From Hyphomicrobium_A sp963776675 (GTDB taxonomy: Bacteria > Pseudomonadota > Alphaproteobacteria > Rhizobiales > Hyphomicrobiaceae): 64,000 nt of DNA. Of this stretch, positions 38,156 through 45,778 are shown piece after piece. The notes under the pieces were generated by a model. That model did not search any database, was not told the origin of the DNA, and worked only from the letters and a program-made list of their open reading frames with translations. The position numbers and the translations under genes are program-made. Position 1 is the stretch's first letter, and each line of letters opens with the position of its first letter. The stretch spans positions 1-64,000 of the forward strand of contig CAVZNR010000061.1 of NCBI GenBank assembly GCA_963776675.1. The letters are read 5' to 3'.

Positions 38156-38812
38156 GTGGCTCACACCGGCGTTTCGGCCGCCGAGCACATGGATGCCATC
38201 TACCGCTACCAGCGGTTCATCTATGATGCTTCGCGCAAGTACTATCTGCTCGGTCGCGATCGCCTGATCGCCGATCTCGCGCCGCCGCCGGGCGGCCGCG
38301 TGCTCGAGATCGCCTGTGGGACGGGACGCAATCTCGTCAAGGCGGCGCGCTGCTATCCTGATGCCCGCTTCTACGGCTTCGATATCTCGAGTGCGATGCT
38401 CGACACCGCGCGCGGCGCAATTCTGCGCCACGGCCTGGGCGACCGCGTGATGGTCGCGACGGGCGATGCCACCGATTTCTCCGGTGCACGTCTGTTCGGC
38501 GTCCCGGCGTTCGACCGCGTGGTCGTCTCATACTCGCTGTCGATGATCCCGCCGTGGCGCGCCGCCTTGCGCCAGGCCTATGCGGCGGTGGCTCCCGGCG
38601 GCCGTCTGCATGTGGTCGACTTCGGCGAGCAGGCCGAGCTGCCGGGCTGGTTTCGCAGCGGGCTGCGCGCCTGGCTTGCCAAGTTCTCGGTGACGCCGCG
38701 TGCCGAGCTGGAAACCGAGCTCAAGGCGCTCGCCGCCGAGACCGGCGCGCAGCTGGAGTTTGCGCGCATGTTCCGCGACTACGCACAGCGTGCGGTGCTG
38801 GTGAAGCCGTAA
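38156..38812 (+). CDS. btaB: BtaB, betaine-lipid N-methyltransferase
   Basis: SAM-dependent methyltransferase that trimethylates diacylglyceryl-homoserine to the betaine lipid. The GTG at 38156 follows a GAGAGGA ribosome site 14 bases after btaA stops; ATG 38189 (MDAIYRYQRFIYD) is an alternative. SAM motif I is VLEIACGTGRNLVKAA, then YGFDISSAMLDTA, VVVSYSLSMIPPW and GGRLHVVDFGEQ. About 218 residues, usual size. Acts at the cytoplasmic face with BtaA. Confidence 0.88.
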   Translation: MAHTGVSAAEHMDAIYRYQRFIYDASRKYYLLGRDRLIADLAPPPGGRVLEIACGTGRNLVKAARCYPDARFYGFDISSAMLDTARGAILRHGLGDRVMVATGDATDFSGARLFGVPAFDRVVVSYSLSMIPPWRAALRQAYAAVAPGGRLHVVDFGEQAELPGWFRSGLRAWLAKFSVTPRAELETELKALAAETGAQLEFARMFRDYAQRAVLVKP

Positions 38813-38833
38813 GGCGCTGCCACCCGGGCCATC

Positions 38834-39850
38834 TCAGTGTCCGAACAGTGCCGCCACAAAGCGCAACGATAGCAGCACCCCGGCCCACAGTGCGGCGGAG
38901 ACGGCGCTCGCCGGCACGAAGTGCGCGTACGCCATCTCCTGCATGCCCGCGGCCAGAGGCACGAACGCGCGCGCAAGCCCGCGCGCCTTGCTCGTGATCA
39001 CGCTGCGTGGTCCGGCCGCTGCGATCGCGGCGGTCGCGCGCGTCAATGTCGTCTGCTCGCCATTGAGAAACCAGGCGCCGACCAGCTGCTCGCGATGGCT
39101 CCTGCCCAGGTAGAAGAAGACGAGGTCGCCGAGGAAGGCGCCGCACGTGCCTGCCAGCCAAAGCGTGAGCAGGTCGTTGCCGGCGTAGAGTCCCAGCACG
39201 CCGAGGCCGGCAAAGAGGATCAGCGACGGCCAGAAGACGAAGGTGGAGGGCACCGCGTTGGCGAAGGCGAGAGCAAACAGCGCGATGGCGATCAGGATCT
39301 CGTGCTCGCCCAGGTAGGTAAAGACGATGGTGTTGAACGCGACCAACAGGAAGGCCGGAGCGATGACGCCGAGCGCCCAGGTAAAGGCGCTCAAGATGTT
39401 GGCGATCTGGAACGGCAGCTGAGGCATATTGAACATGCCGGCGACGACGGGGATGACGGCGCGCACCGGCCCGAAGAAGTGCCCCAGGAACACGCCGAAG
39501 GCGCCGTGGTGCTCGAAGAAGCGTTGGCCCGAAGGGATCAAGTTGGGGCGGCTGCTGAACGGCCAGATCTTGTGGATGCTGTCCTTGAAATAGAGGCCGA
39601 TCCAATAGGACATCGCGTAGCCGAGCGAGCCGCCGAGTCCGGCGGCAAGGATGGACGGCACCAGCACCTCGGTGCCGACGCCGCTTGCAGCCAGCAGCGC
39701 CGAGATGCCGACGAGGATGGCGGTGCCGGGCCAAAGCAGCGAGAAGAAACAGAAGGATTCGCCGAAGGCGACGAGAAAGGCGATCGGCGCCGCCCACTCC
39801 TGGTTGGCTCGCACGAAAGCAACAACGGCGTCGATGTACTGCTGCAGCAT
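38834..39850 (-). CDS. double DedA-like membrane protein
   Basis: 338 residues from ATG 39848-39850. The first half is a DedA (SNARE-associated) domain: ESFCFFSLLWPGTAILVG, GGSLGYAMSYWIG and HFFGPVRAVIPVVAGMFNMP with the conserved proton-linked Glu and GPVR motif. The second half seems to repeat the scheme in weaker form (CGAFLGDLVFFYLGRSHRE, SKARGLARAFVPLAAGMQEM). DedA proteins take part in lipid flipping and membrane homeostasis; usual length is about 200, so this one is nearly double. It is convergent with the betaine-lipid genes. Confidence 0.82.
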   Translation of the reverse strand: MLQQYIDAVVAFVRANQEWAAPIAFLVAFGESFCFFSLLWPGTAILVGISALLAASGVGTEVLVPSILAAGLGGSLGYAMSYWIGLYFKDSIHKIWPFSSRPNLIPSGQRFFEHHGAFGVFLGHFFGPVRAVIPVVAGMFNMPQLPFQIANILSAFTWALGVIAPAFLLVAFNTIVFTYLGEHEILIAIALFALAFANAVPSTFVFWPSLILFAGLGVLGLYAGNDLLTLWLAGTCGAFLGDLVFFYLGRSHREQLVGAWFLNGEQTTLTRATAAIAAAGPRSVITSKARGLARAFVPLAAGMQEMAYAHFVPASAVSAALWAGVLLSLRFVAALFGH

Positions 39851-39974
39851 GGCTATAGAAGGCCCATTCTGGCGCGTGGAAGGCAAGGGGGGATTGGCGC
39901 ACAGGGCAACGTCGCAGACGCTGCGGCCGTTCCGTCGCTGTTACGCAGAGATGATGACGCGTGACGGCGTCGGC

Positions 39975-40409
39975 TTACGACTTCTTGCACCGCCGCTTCA
40001 TCTCCACTGCCAGCTCGCGCGAGACCTCGCTGGCGAGGATGACCCCGCGCGAGATCTGGGCCGGCGTTAGTTTGGCGCCCTGGGGCCCCCGCAAGACGTG
40101 GGGAGCCTTCTCGGCCTCGTTGCGGCCATAGGCGAGCTCCTCGCAGGTCAATTCCTTTTTCTTCTTTTGCAGTGCGAAGAGGCGTACGCCGGAGGCATAG
40201 GCCTCGGCCGGTGCATGCGCCTTGATCCAGCCGCGGTCGTTGGTGTCAACGAGGTAGGTCAGCGTCTTCTGCCGCCGCTCGATGCAATCGGGGCTGTCGT
40301 CGACGCAGGTGAGGCCGGCGCTCGAGGACACGCCGACGTTGGGGCCGCCGCACCCGAGGAGCCCGGCGATCAGCAGGAGCGGCATGCCCTGGCTTCGGTC
40401 GAAAAACAT
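39975..40409 (-). CDS. hypothetical lipoprotein
   Basis: 144 residues. The N-terminus has a lipobox (LLIAGLLGCGG), so it is likely a lipoprotein. The mature part holds two more Cys close together (LTCVDDSPDCIERRQ), an Ala-rich stretch, a KKKK cluster and two Cys near the end. Not assigned to a family; similar small proteins occur singly in Hyphomicrobiales. Confidence 0.65.
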   Translation of the reverse strand: MFFDRSQGMPLLLIAGLLGCGGPNVGVSSSAGLTCVDDSPDCIERRQKTLTYLVDTNDRGWIKAHAPAEAYASGVRLFALQKKKKELTCEELAYGRNEAEKAPHVLRGPQGAKLTPAQISRGVILASEVSRELAVEMKRRCKKS

Positions 40410-40513
40410 CGTCGCTCCCTTGTCGGCGCGCGGTTAGAGCCCGTAGAAGGCCAGCAAGGCGTCGTCAAGGCGAAAGGAAGTGCCCTGACGGGGGCTTGGG
40501 GAAAGGAATGATG

Positions 40514-41488
40514 ATGGCGCACGCGATTCGCATCCACAGCTACGGCGGCCCCGAGGTTCTCCAGTGGGAGGAGGTCGCCGTCGGCGAGCCGGGCCCGGGC
40601 GAGGTCCGCCTGCGCCAACGCGCGGTTGGGCTCAACTACATCGATACCTACCACCGCACCGGCCTCTACAAGCTGGCGGCGTTTCCGGCGGTCATCGGCA
40701 TGGAAGGGGCCGGCGTCGTGGAGGCGGTCGGTCCCGGCGTGGAGGATCTCGAGGTTGGTGACCGGGTCGCCTACGCCGACGTGCTCGGCGGCTACGCGGA
40801 CGAGCGGCTGATTGCGGCCGAGCGGCTGGTCAAGCTGCCCGAGGGCATAGACGAGGCGCAAGCTGCCGCCATGATGCTGCAAGGGATGACGGTGCGCTAT
40901 TTGTTGCGCGAGACCTATCCGTGCACGGCCGACACGGTGATGCTGTTCCACGCCGCTGCAGGCGGCGTGGGGCTCATCGCCTGCCAGTGGGCCAAGGCGA
41001 TCGGCGCGACCATCATCGGCACGGTCGGAAGCGCGGAAAAGGCGGCGCTCGCCAAGGAGAACGGCTGCACGCACGTCATCAACTACCGCACCGAGGACTA
41101 TGTCGCGCGCGTCAAGGAGATCACCGGCGGACGCGGCTGCGACGTCGTCTACGACGGCGTCGGCAAGGACACGTTCCCGTCCTCGCTGGAGTGCCTCAAG
41201 CCGAAGGGGCTATGGGTCAGCTTCGGCAATGCGTCGGGGCCGGTGCCGCCGTTCGATCTGACGATCCTGTCGGCCATGGGCTCGCTCTATGCGACGCGAC
41301 CCACCGTGATGACCTACATCGCGCGCCGCGAGGATCTTGTGGCCAACGCGTCCGAGCTGTTCGACATGGTTGCCAAGGGGGCGGTCAGGATCGCGCCGAG
41401 CCGCACATATTCCTTGAGCGATGCCGCCACCGCCCATCGCGATCTGGAAGCGCGCCGGACGACGGGGTCCATCGTGCTTTTGCCGTGA
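40514..41488 (+). CDS. qor: quinone oxidoreductase (zeta-crystallin type)
   Basis: NADPH-dependent one-electron quinone reductase of the MDR family, 324 residues. Three ATGs in a row (40508, 40511, 40514); I take the last because of the spacing from GAAAGGA (40501-40507). LNYIDTYHRTGLY and the Rossmann motif HAAAGGVGLIACQWAKAIGA are characteristic; VVYDGVGKDTFPSSL and GSLYATRPTVMTYI follow the Qor subfamily. No zinc-ligand cysteines. Confidence 0.9.
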   Translation: MAHAIRIHSYGGPEVLQWEEVAVGEPGPGEVRLRQRAVGLNYIDTYHRTGLYKLAAFPAVIGMEGAGVVEAVGPGVEDLEVGDRVAYADVLGGYADERLIAAERLVKLPEGIDEAQAAAMMLQGMTVRYLLRETYPCTADTVMLFHAAAGGVGLIACQWAKAIGATIIGTVGSAEKAALAKENGCTHVINYRTEDYVARVKEITGGRGCDVVYDGVGKDTFPSSLECLKPKGLWVSFGNASGPVPPFDLTILSAMGSLYATRPTVMTYIARREDLVANASELFDMVAKGAVRIAPSRTYSLSDAATAHRDLEARRTTGSIVLLP

Positions 41489-41496
41489 GCGTGCGT

Positions 41497-41518
41497 GCTA
41501 ACCGGAGTTATGGTTAGC
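41497..41518 (+). terminator. weak hairpin after qor
   Basis: Arms GCTAACC (41497-41503) and GGTTAGC (41512-41518) 9 bases after the qor stop, with no U-run. Possible weak terminator. The rest of the gap to 41780 contains nothing I can name. Confidence 0.35.
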
Positions 41519-41780
41519 GGCACGTAAGCGTGAGGGTGAACAGGCACTTTCCGCGTGCATTGAAGCGGGTCGATTGCGCCACTTTGATGCGATTTTACGC
41601 GCCAATCTTCAGGTTTGGAAAGGTTTGATCCCTCCCGCGGCCGCGCGCCATTTACCATATGTCATGGGCTCACTGACATCCTCACCGCCACGTTGCCGCT
41701 CGGTCGCGAGCGGTAGGGGCGGCAGAGGGCACCGCTGATGCGACGCTCCCCAAGAGTAACTGGTGCACGAGTAATGCGTA

Positions 41781-42053
41781 ATGGCACGACTTGAACTCAA
41801 TCCGCACGGCGTCCAGGAGGCGGGAGCCCACGGCGGCACCTCGGACGCGCTCTTCCAGCTGGGTCTCGTCTACTGCGTCGGCCGCGATGTCGGCGTCGAT
41901 CTGGTCGAGGCGCACAAGTGGTTCAACCTTGCAGCGCTACGCGGCAACGACGACGCCAGGCGCTACCGGCTCGAGATCTCGCGCGAGATGACGAAGCCGC
42001 AGATCTCGCGGGCCCAAAGGCTCGCGCGCGAATGGATGGCGGCGGCCCACTAA
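41781..42053 (+). CDS. short Sel1-repeat protein
   Basis: 90 residues. The centre (SDALFQLGLVYCVGRDVGVDLVEAHKWFNLAA) is one full Sel1-like repeat with the usual G-x-Y-G/A-x-D spacing and KWF; a second, partial helix pair follows. Sel1 proteins mediate protein contacts; partner unknown. Its stop faces that of the next minus-strand gene. Confidence 0.7.
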   Translation: MARLELNPHGVQEAGAHGGTSDALFQLGLVYCVGRDVGVDLVEAHKWFNLAALRGNDDARRYRLEISREMTKPQISRAQRLAREWMAAAH

Positions 42054-42080
42054 GCTTATCGTGCCGCCTATCCGTAGCGC

Positions 42081-42656
42081 TCAGCAGTCGCTGAATAGCG
42101 AGGTCATGCACTTCCACGTCTTGGACACGGCATTGCCGACGGCCTCGCCGGTCGACTTGGCGCCTTCGCTCACCGCATCCCCCGCCTTCTTGAGGCCCTT
42201 GCCCGACGCTTCGACCGTCTGCTTGGCGAGCTCCTCCACAGTCTGCGGCGGCGCGTCGGTTGGCGGCGCGGGCTCAGCGGGCGGTGGTACGCCGTCTGCA
42301 ACGGCGGGGCTCTCCGGTGCGGCCGGCACCGGTGCGGTCGTGCCGATGGGTGGCAGTTCCTCGGCGGCGGCGGGCGTGAACATCACGGTCCTGGGCTCAC
42401 CCGCACAGGGCTCGCCCTGCGTACGCCCGACGCTGCAGCTGGCGTGATTTCCGCTCTTGGCAAGCTCGGTAATGCAGAGCAGCTGCCCGCGCGAAGGAGG
42501 GGCGGCGGTCCCCGGCTCACTGGCGATGCTGCAGCGGTAGGTAGCCTCGGGCCCGGTGCAGGTGACGCAGTATTCCTGGGCGGCGGCCATGCCGGCCATG
42601 CCGCTGCACATGACGAGCATCATCCCTGTGCTGATCCGAAGGTGCATTCGGCTCAT
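42081..42656 (-). CDS. secreted cysteine-containing hypothetical protein
   Basis: 191 residues with a signal peptide (GMMLVMCSGMAGMAAAQEY). The mature N-terminal half has CVTCTGPEATYRCSIA, CITELAKSGNHASCS and a Cys in GEPCAG; then a Pro/Ala linker, then an amphipathic stretch (TVEELAKQTVEASGKGLKKAGDAVSEGAKSTGEAV is spread over residues ~140-175) and a final SLFSDC. I cannot place it in a named family. Even Cys number suggests disulfides in the periplasm. Confidence 0.6.
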   Translation of the reverse strand: MSRMHLRISTGMMLVMCSGMAGMAAAQEYCVTCTGPEATYRCSIASEPGTAAPPSRGQLLCITELAKSGNHASCSVGRTQGEPCAGEPRTVMFTPAAAEELPPIGTTAPVPAAPESPAVADGVPPPAEPAPPTDAPPQTVEELAKQTVEASGKGLKKAGDAVSEGAKSTGEAVGNAVSKTWKCMTSLFSDC

Positions 42657-42754
42657 CGCTTTTTTTGTCGATTTTGGCCCGGCACGGTACGTTTATGCAC
42701 GATGCGTCCATGAATCCGGGTCGTCAAGGGCCGCTCCCCGGCTTTGACCGCAGC

Positions 42755-42783
42755 TTGCAATCCCCAATTCGCGCATCTATTAG
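42755..42783 (+). promoter_or_regulatory. promoter of tRNA-Ser
   Basis: TTGCAA (42755-42760), 17-base spacer, TATTAG (42778-42783), followed 16 bases later by the tRNA. Good sigma70 pattern. Confidence 0.6.
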
Positions 42784-42798
42784 GGGGCTCGCCTACAA

Positions 42799-42892
42799 GG
42801 AGACGTGGCCGAGAGGCTGAAGGCGGCGGTTTGCTAAACCGTTATACGCTTTTAAAGGCGTATCGAGGGTTCGAATCCCTCCGTCTCCGCCA
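42799..42892 (+). tRNA. tRNA-Ser (anticodon GCT)
   Basis: A 94-base class II tRNA. The acceptor arms GGAGACG and CGTCTCC pair perfectly, CCA is encoded, the anticodon loop TTTGCTAAA reads GCT (codons AGC/AGU), the long variable arm ATACGC...GCGTAT pairs, and the T arm GAGGGTTCGAATCCCTC is standard. Confidence 0.97.
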
Positions 42893-43009
42893 TTTAAAAT
42901 CTGCGCATTTAGCGTATTCTAACATCATGGAACCTATACTGCGCCAGCTCTCGGGACGAAGGCCCGTAGCATCGGTCCGGTAGTGCTGGCCCCTAGCCGG
43001 TAGGTTTTG

Positions 43010-44291
43010 ATGGAAACGGTACTCGCGGCGCTTTTTACGCGGCTCGTTCGTCGCGGCTCTCTCACTGTCGTCACCGCCAGGCGGCAATGAGCTCGTCTTC
43101 GGCGATGGAACCGGCGAGGAGGTGCGCGTACGATTTGTCGACGCCGCCGCCGAGCGGGCCCTGCTCCTCAATCCCGAGCTACGGCTCGGCGAGCTGTTCA
43201 TGGACAGCCGCCTGATCGTCGAGCGCGGAACCATCTACGACTTCCTCGTCCTCGTTTTGCGCGATTCGTCCTCGCTGCCCAAGCCGCTGGCGCTGCGCGT
43301 CATCAACTCCATCCGCTTCCTCAAGCGCCGCTCGATCAGCGACAACAAGCCCTGGCGCTCGCGGCGCAACGTGGCGCACCACTACGATCTCGACCATCGC
43401 CTCTACAAACTCTTCCTCGACAAGGACTTCCAATACAGCTGCGCCTACTTCGAGCATCCGGGCCAAAGCCTGGAAGAGGCGCAGCTCGCCAAGAAGCGCC
43501 TGATCACGTCCAAGCTGCTGGTCGAGCCGGGTAGCCGCGTTCTCGATATCGGCTCGGGCTGGGGCGGGCTTGGGCTCTACGTCAAACAGATGGGTGGCGC
43601 CGCCGACGTTCTGGGCGTGACGCTATCGACCGAGCAGTTGAGCGTGTCACGCGCGCGCGCCCGCGAGCACGGGCTCGAGAACCAGGTGCGCTTCGCCTTG
43701 CAGGACTACCGCGACGTCGAAGGCGACTTCGACCGCATCGTGTCGGTCGGCATGTTCGAGCACGTCGGCCCGCGCTACTACGACACCTACTTCCGCAAGT
43801 GCCGTGAGCTGCTGAAGCCCGACGGCGTGATGGTCATGCACACCATCGGCCTGCTCGAGGGGCCCTGGTATCCCAACCCCTGGTTCGACAAGTACATCTT
43901 CCCCGGCGGCCAGCTTCCGGCCCTGTCGGAGATCATTCCGGCGGTGGAGCGTGCGGGTCTCGTGGTAACGGACGTGGAATGCCTGCGCCTGCACTACGCG
44001 GAGACGCTGCGCGAATGGCGCAGGCGCTTCATGGCCAACCGCGACCAGGCGGCCGCACTCTACGACGAGCGCTTCTGCCTCATGTGGGAGTTCTATCTCT
44101 CCGCTTCCGAGGCTGCCTTCCGCTTCCAGAACGTGGCCATATTCCAGGTCCAGTGCGCGCGTCGCCAGGACGCCGTGCCGCTCACGCGCGACTACATCTT
44201 CGAGCGCATGCATGATCTGAGGATGCAGGAAGCGCAGAGCCTTCCCGGCGCGCCCTCTTTCGAGGCTTTGCCCCGGCGCAAGGCGCGCTGA
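43010..44291 (+). CDS. cfa: cyclopropane-fatty-acyl-phospholipid synthase family, frameshift near start
   Basis: SAM-dependent enzyme adding methylene (or methyl) to unsaturated phospholipid acyl chains. The N-terminal 22 codons (ATG 43010: METVLAALFTRLVRRGSLTVV) are in another frame than the rest; removing one base near 43079 joins them to GGNELVFGDGTGEEV, the expected N-terminal beta domain. The catalytic part is typical: NVAHHYDLDHRLYKLFLD, FQYSCAYF, VLDIGSGWGGLGLYV, VSVGMFEHVG, WYPNPWFDKYIFPGGQLP. Corrected length about 426 residues. Starts 118 bases after tRNA-Ser. Confidence 0.88.
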
Positions 44292-44333
44292 TCGCTCCTG
44301 CGCGAGGCCGGCGTGCCAAAGCGGCTCCCGGCT

Positions 44334-44362
44334 TGGAAACACCCCGGCATTTCTCTATAGTG
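44334..44362 (+). promoter_or_regulatory. promoter before OmpA-like gene
   Basis: TTGGAA (44334-44339), 17-base spacer, TATAGT (44357-44362). Strong sigma70-like promoter about 100 bases upstream of the OmpA-like start. Confidence 0.6.
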
Positions 44363-44463
44363 GCCTCCCCAGGTAGTGGCTTGGGGTCAATCGAACACTG
44401 ACGCCCAGGACAGGCGCCATCGTACCGGCGCGTGAGCGGTTCTGCACGCGTCAGTCGCGCGGC

Positions 44464-45669
44464 ATGACGGCGCCGGAAGGTGGGGGCACGGTTCGTATGA
44501 GATGCCATCCATTACGGTGGTTGTGGGGGCTCATTCCGATCGTGATGCTGGGCTGGATCGCCGTCGACGTCGAGCGAGGCCGCATCGAGCACGATCTCGA
44601 GCAGCGCGCGACGCAGGCGCTGCGCCAGGCAGGCCACGGCTGGGCTTCCATCGCTTTTTCCGGCCGCGACGGCGTACTGGTGGGAACCGCGCCGAGGCGC
44701 GAGGCCTCCCGCGCGGCATTGGAGTTGGTGCGCGGCGTGTGGGGCGTGCGCTTCGTCGAGGGACGCACCCGGCTTGCCGAGAGGGCGGCGGCTATGGTGC
44801 TGCCGCTCCGCAACCCGGAGCGCGGCAGGTCCCGCAAAGACAGCCAGAAGAAGAATGCCCCGCCGCGAGATATGCCGCGAAAAGACGCGTCGCTGAGAGA
44901 GCTGTCGCAAAACGACGAGCCTCAAAAGGGCGAACCGCGCGGCGAGAAGACCGCGCTGCCGCCCCTCTCCGGCACCATCGCGGTGAGCGAGAGAGCCGAT
45001 GCCACCGTCGCCGACGCGCTGCCCTTCGCGCTCGGCGCGACAGCCCCGGCGCCGATCGCGGAGCTTCATCCCGAGGCGGTGCCCGCCTGGGAGTCTGCGG
45101 TCGCGACGGCGGCGCCGGTCGAGCTGGATGCCGCGCAGCCCAACGTGCAAGACAATGAGTTGCCGACTGGTGCGCAAAAGCCACAAGACGCTGCGCGGCT
45201 CCCGTCGGTCGAGACGGCCGCGATCGCAGAGACGGCTGGCGAAGCGACCGAGGCCTGCAAGACGGCCGTGCAGACGATCAACGTCGCCGAGCCTGTGCGC
45301 TTCGCGCTCGGCAAAACGGCGCTCGATGCCGCCGACCGCGGCGTGCTGGACCGGCTCGCCGCGACGGCCGGATCCTGCCCCGAAGTGGGCCTCAAGGTCG
45401 TCGGGCATGCCGATGCGCGCGGCCCCGCCAAGCGAAATCTGGTGCTCTCGCAGCGACGCGCGCGCGCCGTCGTCGCGTATTTGATCCATAAGGGCATTGA
45501 CGCCGGGCGCCTGGAGGCCGTTGGCTACGGCGAGGCGCGCCCCGTGGCGCCCAACGACACGGCCCAGAACCGGGCCAAGAACAGACGCATCGAGGTGGAA
45601 CTCACGGGCGCGGCCGGCCAGGTCCCGCCGACAAGACAAGGAGCCGGCAATGGACTACCTGATCGCTAA
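44464..45669 (+). CDS. OmpA-family C-terminal domain protein, membrane-anchored
   Basis: 401 residues from ATG 44464; ATG 44497 is an alternative with GGTGGGGG upstream. One membrane helix near the N-terminus (LWGLIPIVMLGWIAV) is followed by a BON-like unit (HGWASIAFSGRDGVLVGTAP, LVRGVWGVRFVEG), a long Lys/Glu/Pro/Ala linker, and a peptidoglycan-binding OmpA domain at the end (VGHADARGPAKRNLVLSQRR, VGYGEARPVAPNDTA, NRRIEVEL) with the conserved Asp and Arg. It should tie the inner membrane to the cell wall. The last codons overlap a microprotein gene. Confidence 0.83.
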   Translation: MTAPEGGGTVRMRCHPLRWLWGLIPIVMLGWIAVDVERGRIEHDLEQRATQALRQAGHGWASIAFSGRDGVLVGTAPRREASRAALELVRGVWGVRFVEGRTRLAERAAAMVLPLRNPERGRSRKDSQKKNAPPRDMPRKDASLRELSQNDEPQKGEPRGEKTALPPLSGTIAVSERADATVADALPFALGATAPAPIAELHPEAVPAWESAVATAAPVELDAAQPNVQDNELPTGAQKPQDAARLPSVETAAIAETAGEATEACKTAVQTINVAEPVRFALGKTALDAADRGVLDRLAATAGSCPEVGLKVVGHADARGPAKRNLVLSQRRARAVVAYLIHKGIDAGRLEAVGYGEARPVAPNDTAQNRAKNRRIEVELTGAAGQVPPTRQGAGNGLPDR

Positions 45670-45748
45670 TCTCGCCTGGTACACAGCGGGGGCATTCGCC
45701 GCGGGATTCGTCATGGCCTGGATCGCTTGTGCGCGGGTCGACGGCTGA
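45650..45748 (+). CDS. 32-residue single-helix membrane microprotein
   Basis: ATG 45650 has AAGGAG (45638-45643) at good distance and opens a frame different from the OmpA-like gene, whose last 20 bases it overlaps. The product MDYLIANLAWYTAGAFAAGF continues to one hydrophobic helix ending in a Cys-Ala-Arg tail. No family known. It sits between two membrane-anchored envelope-type genes and may be cotranscribed with them. Confidence 0.55.
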   Translation: MDYLIANLAWYTAGAFAAGFVMAWIACARVDG

Positions 45749-45778
45749 CAGGTGCGTGGTGTAGGGGGAGTTTGACGT

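Noticed and set aside
42842..43234. Minus-strand 130-codon frame over tRNA-Ser and the cfa start
   Set aside because: It runs through the tRNA and the coding strand of cfa; no motif and no ribosome site.
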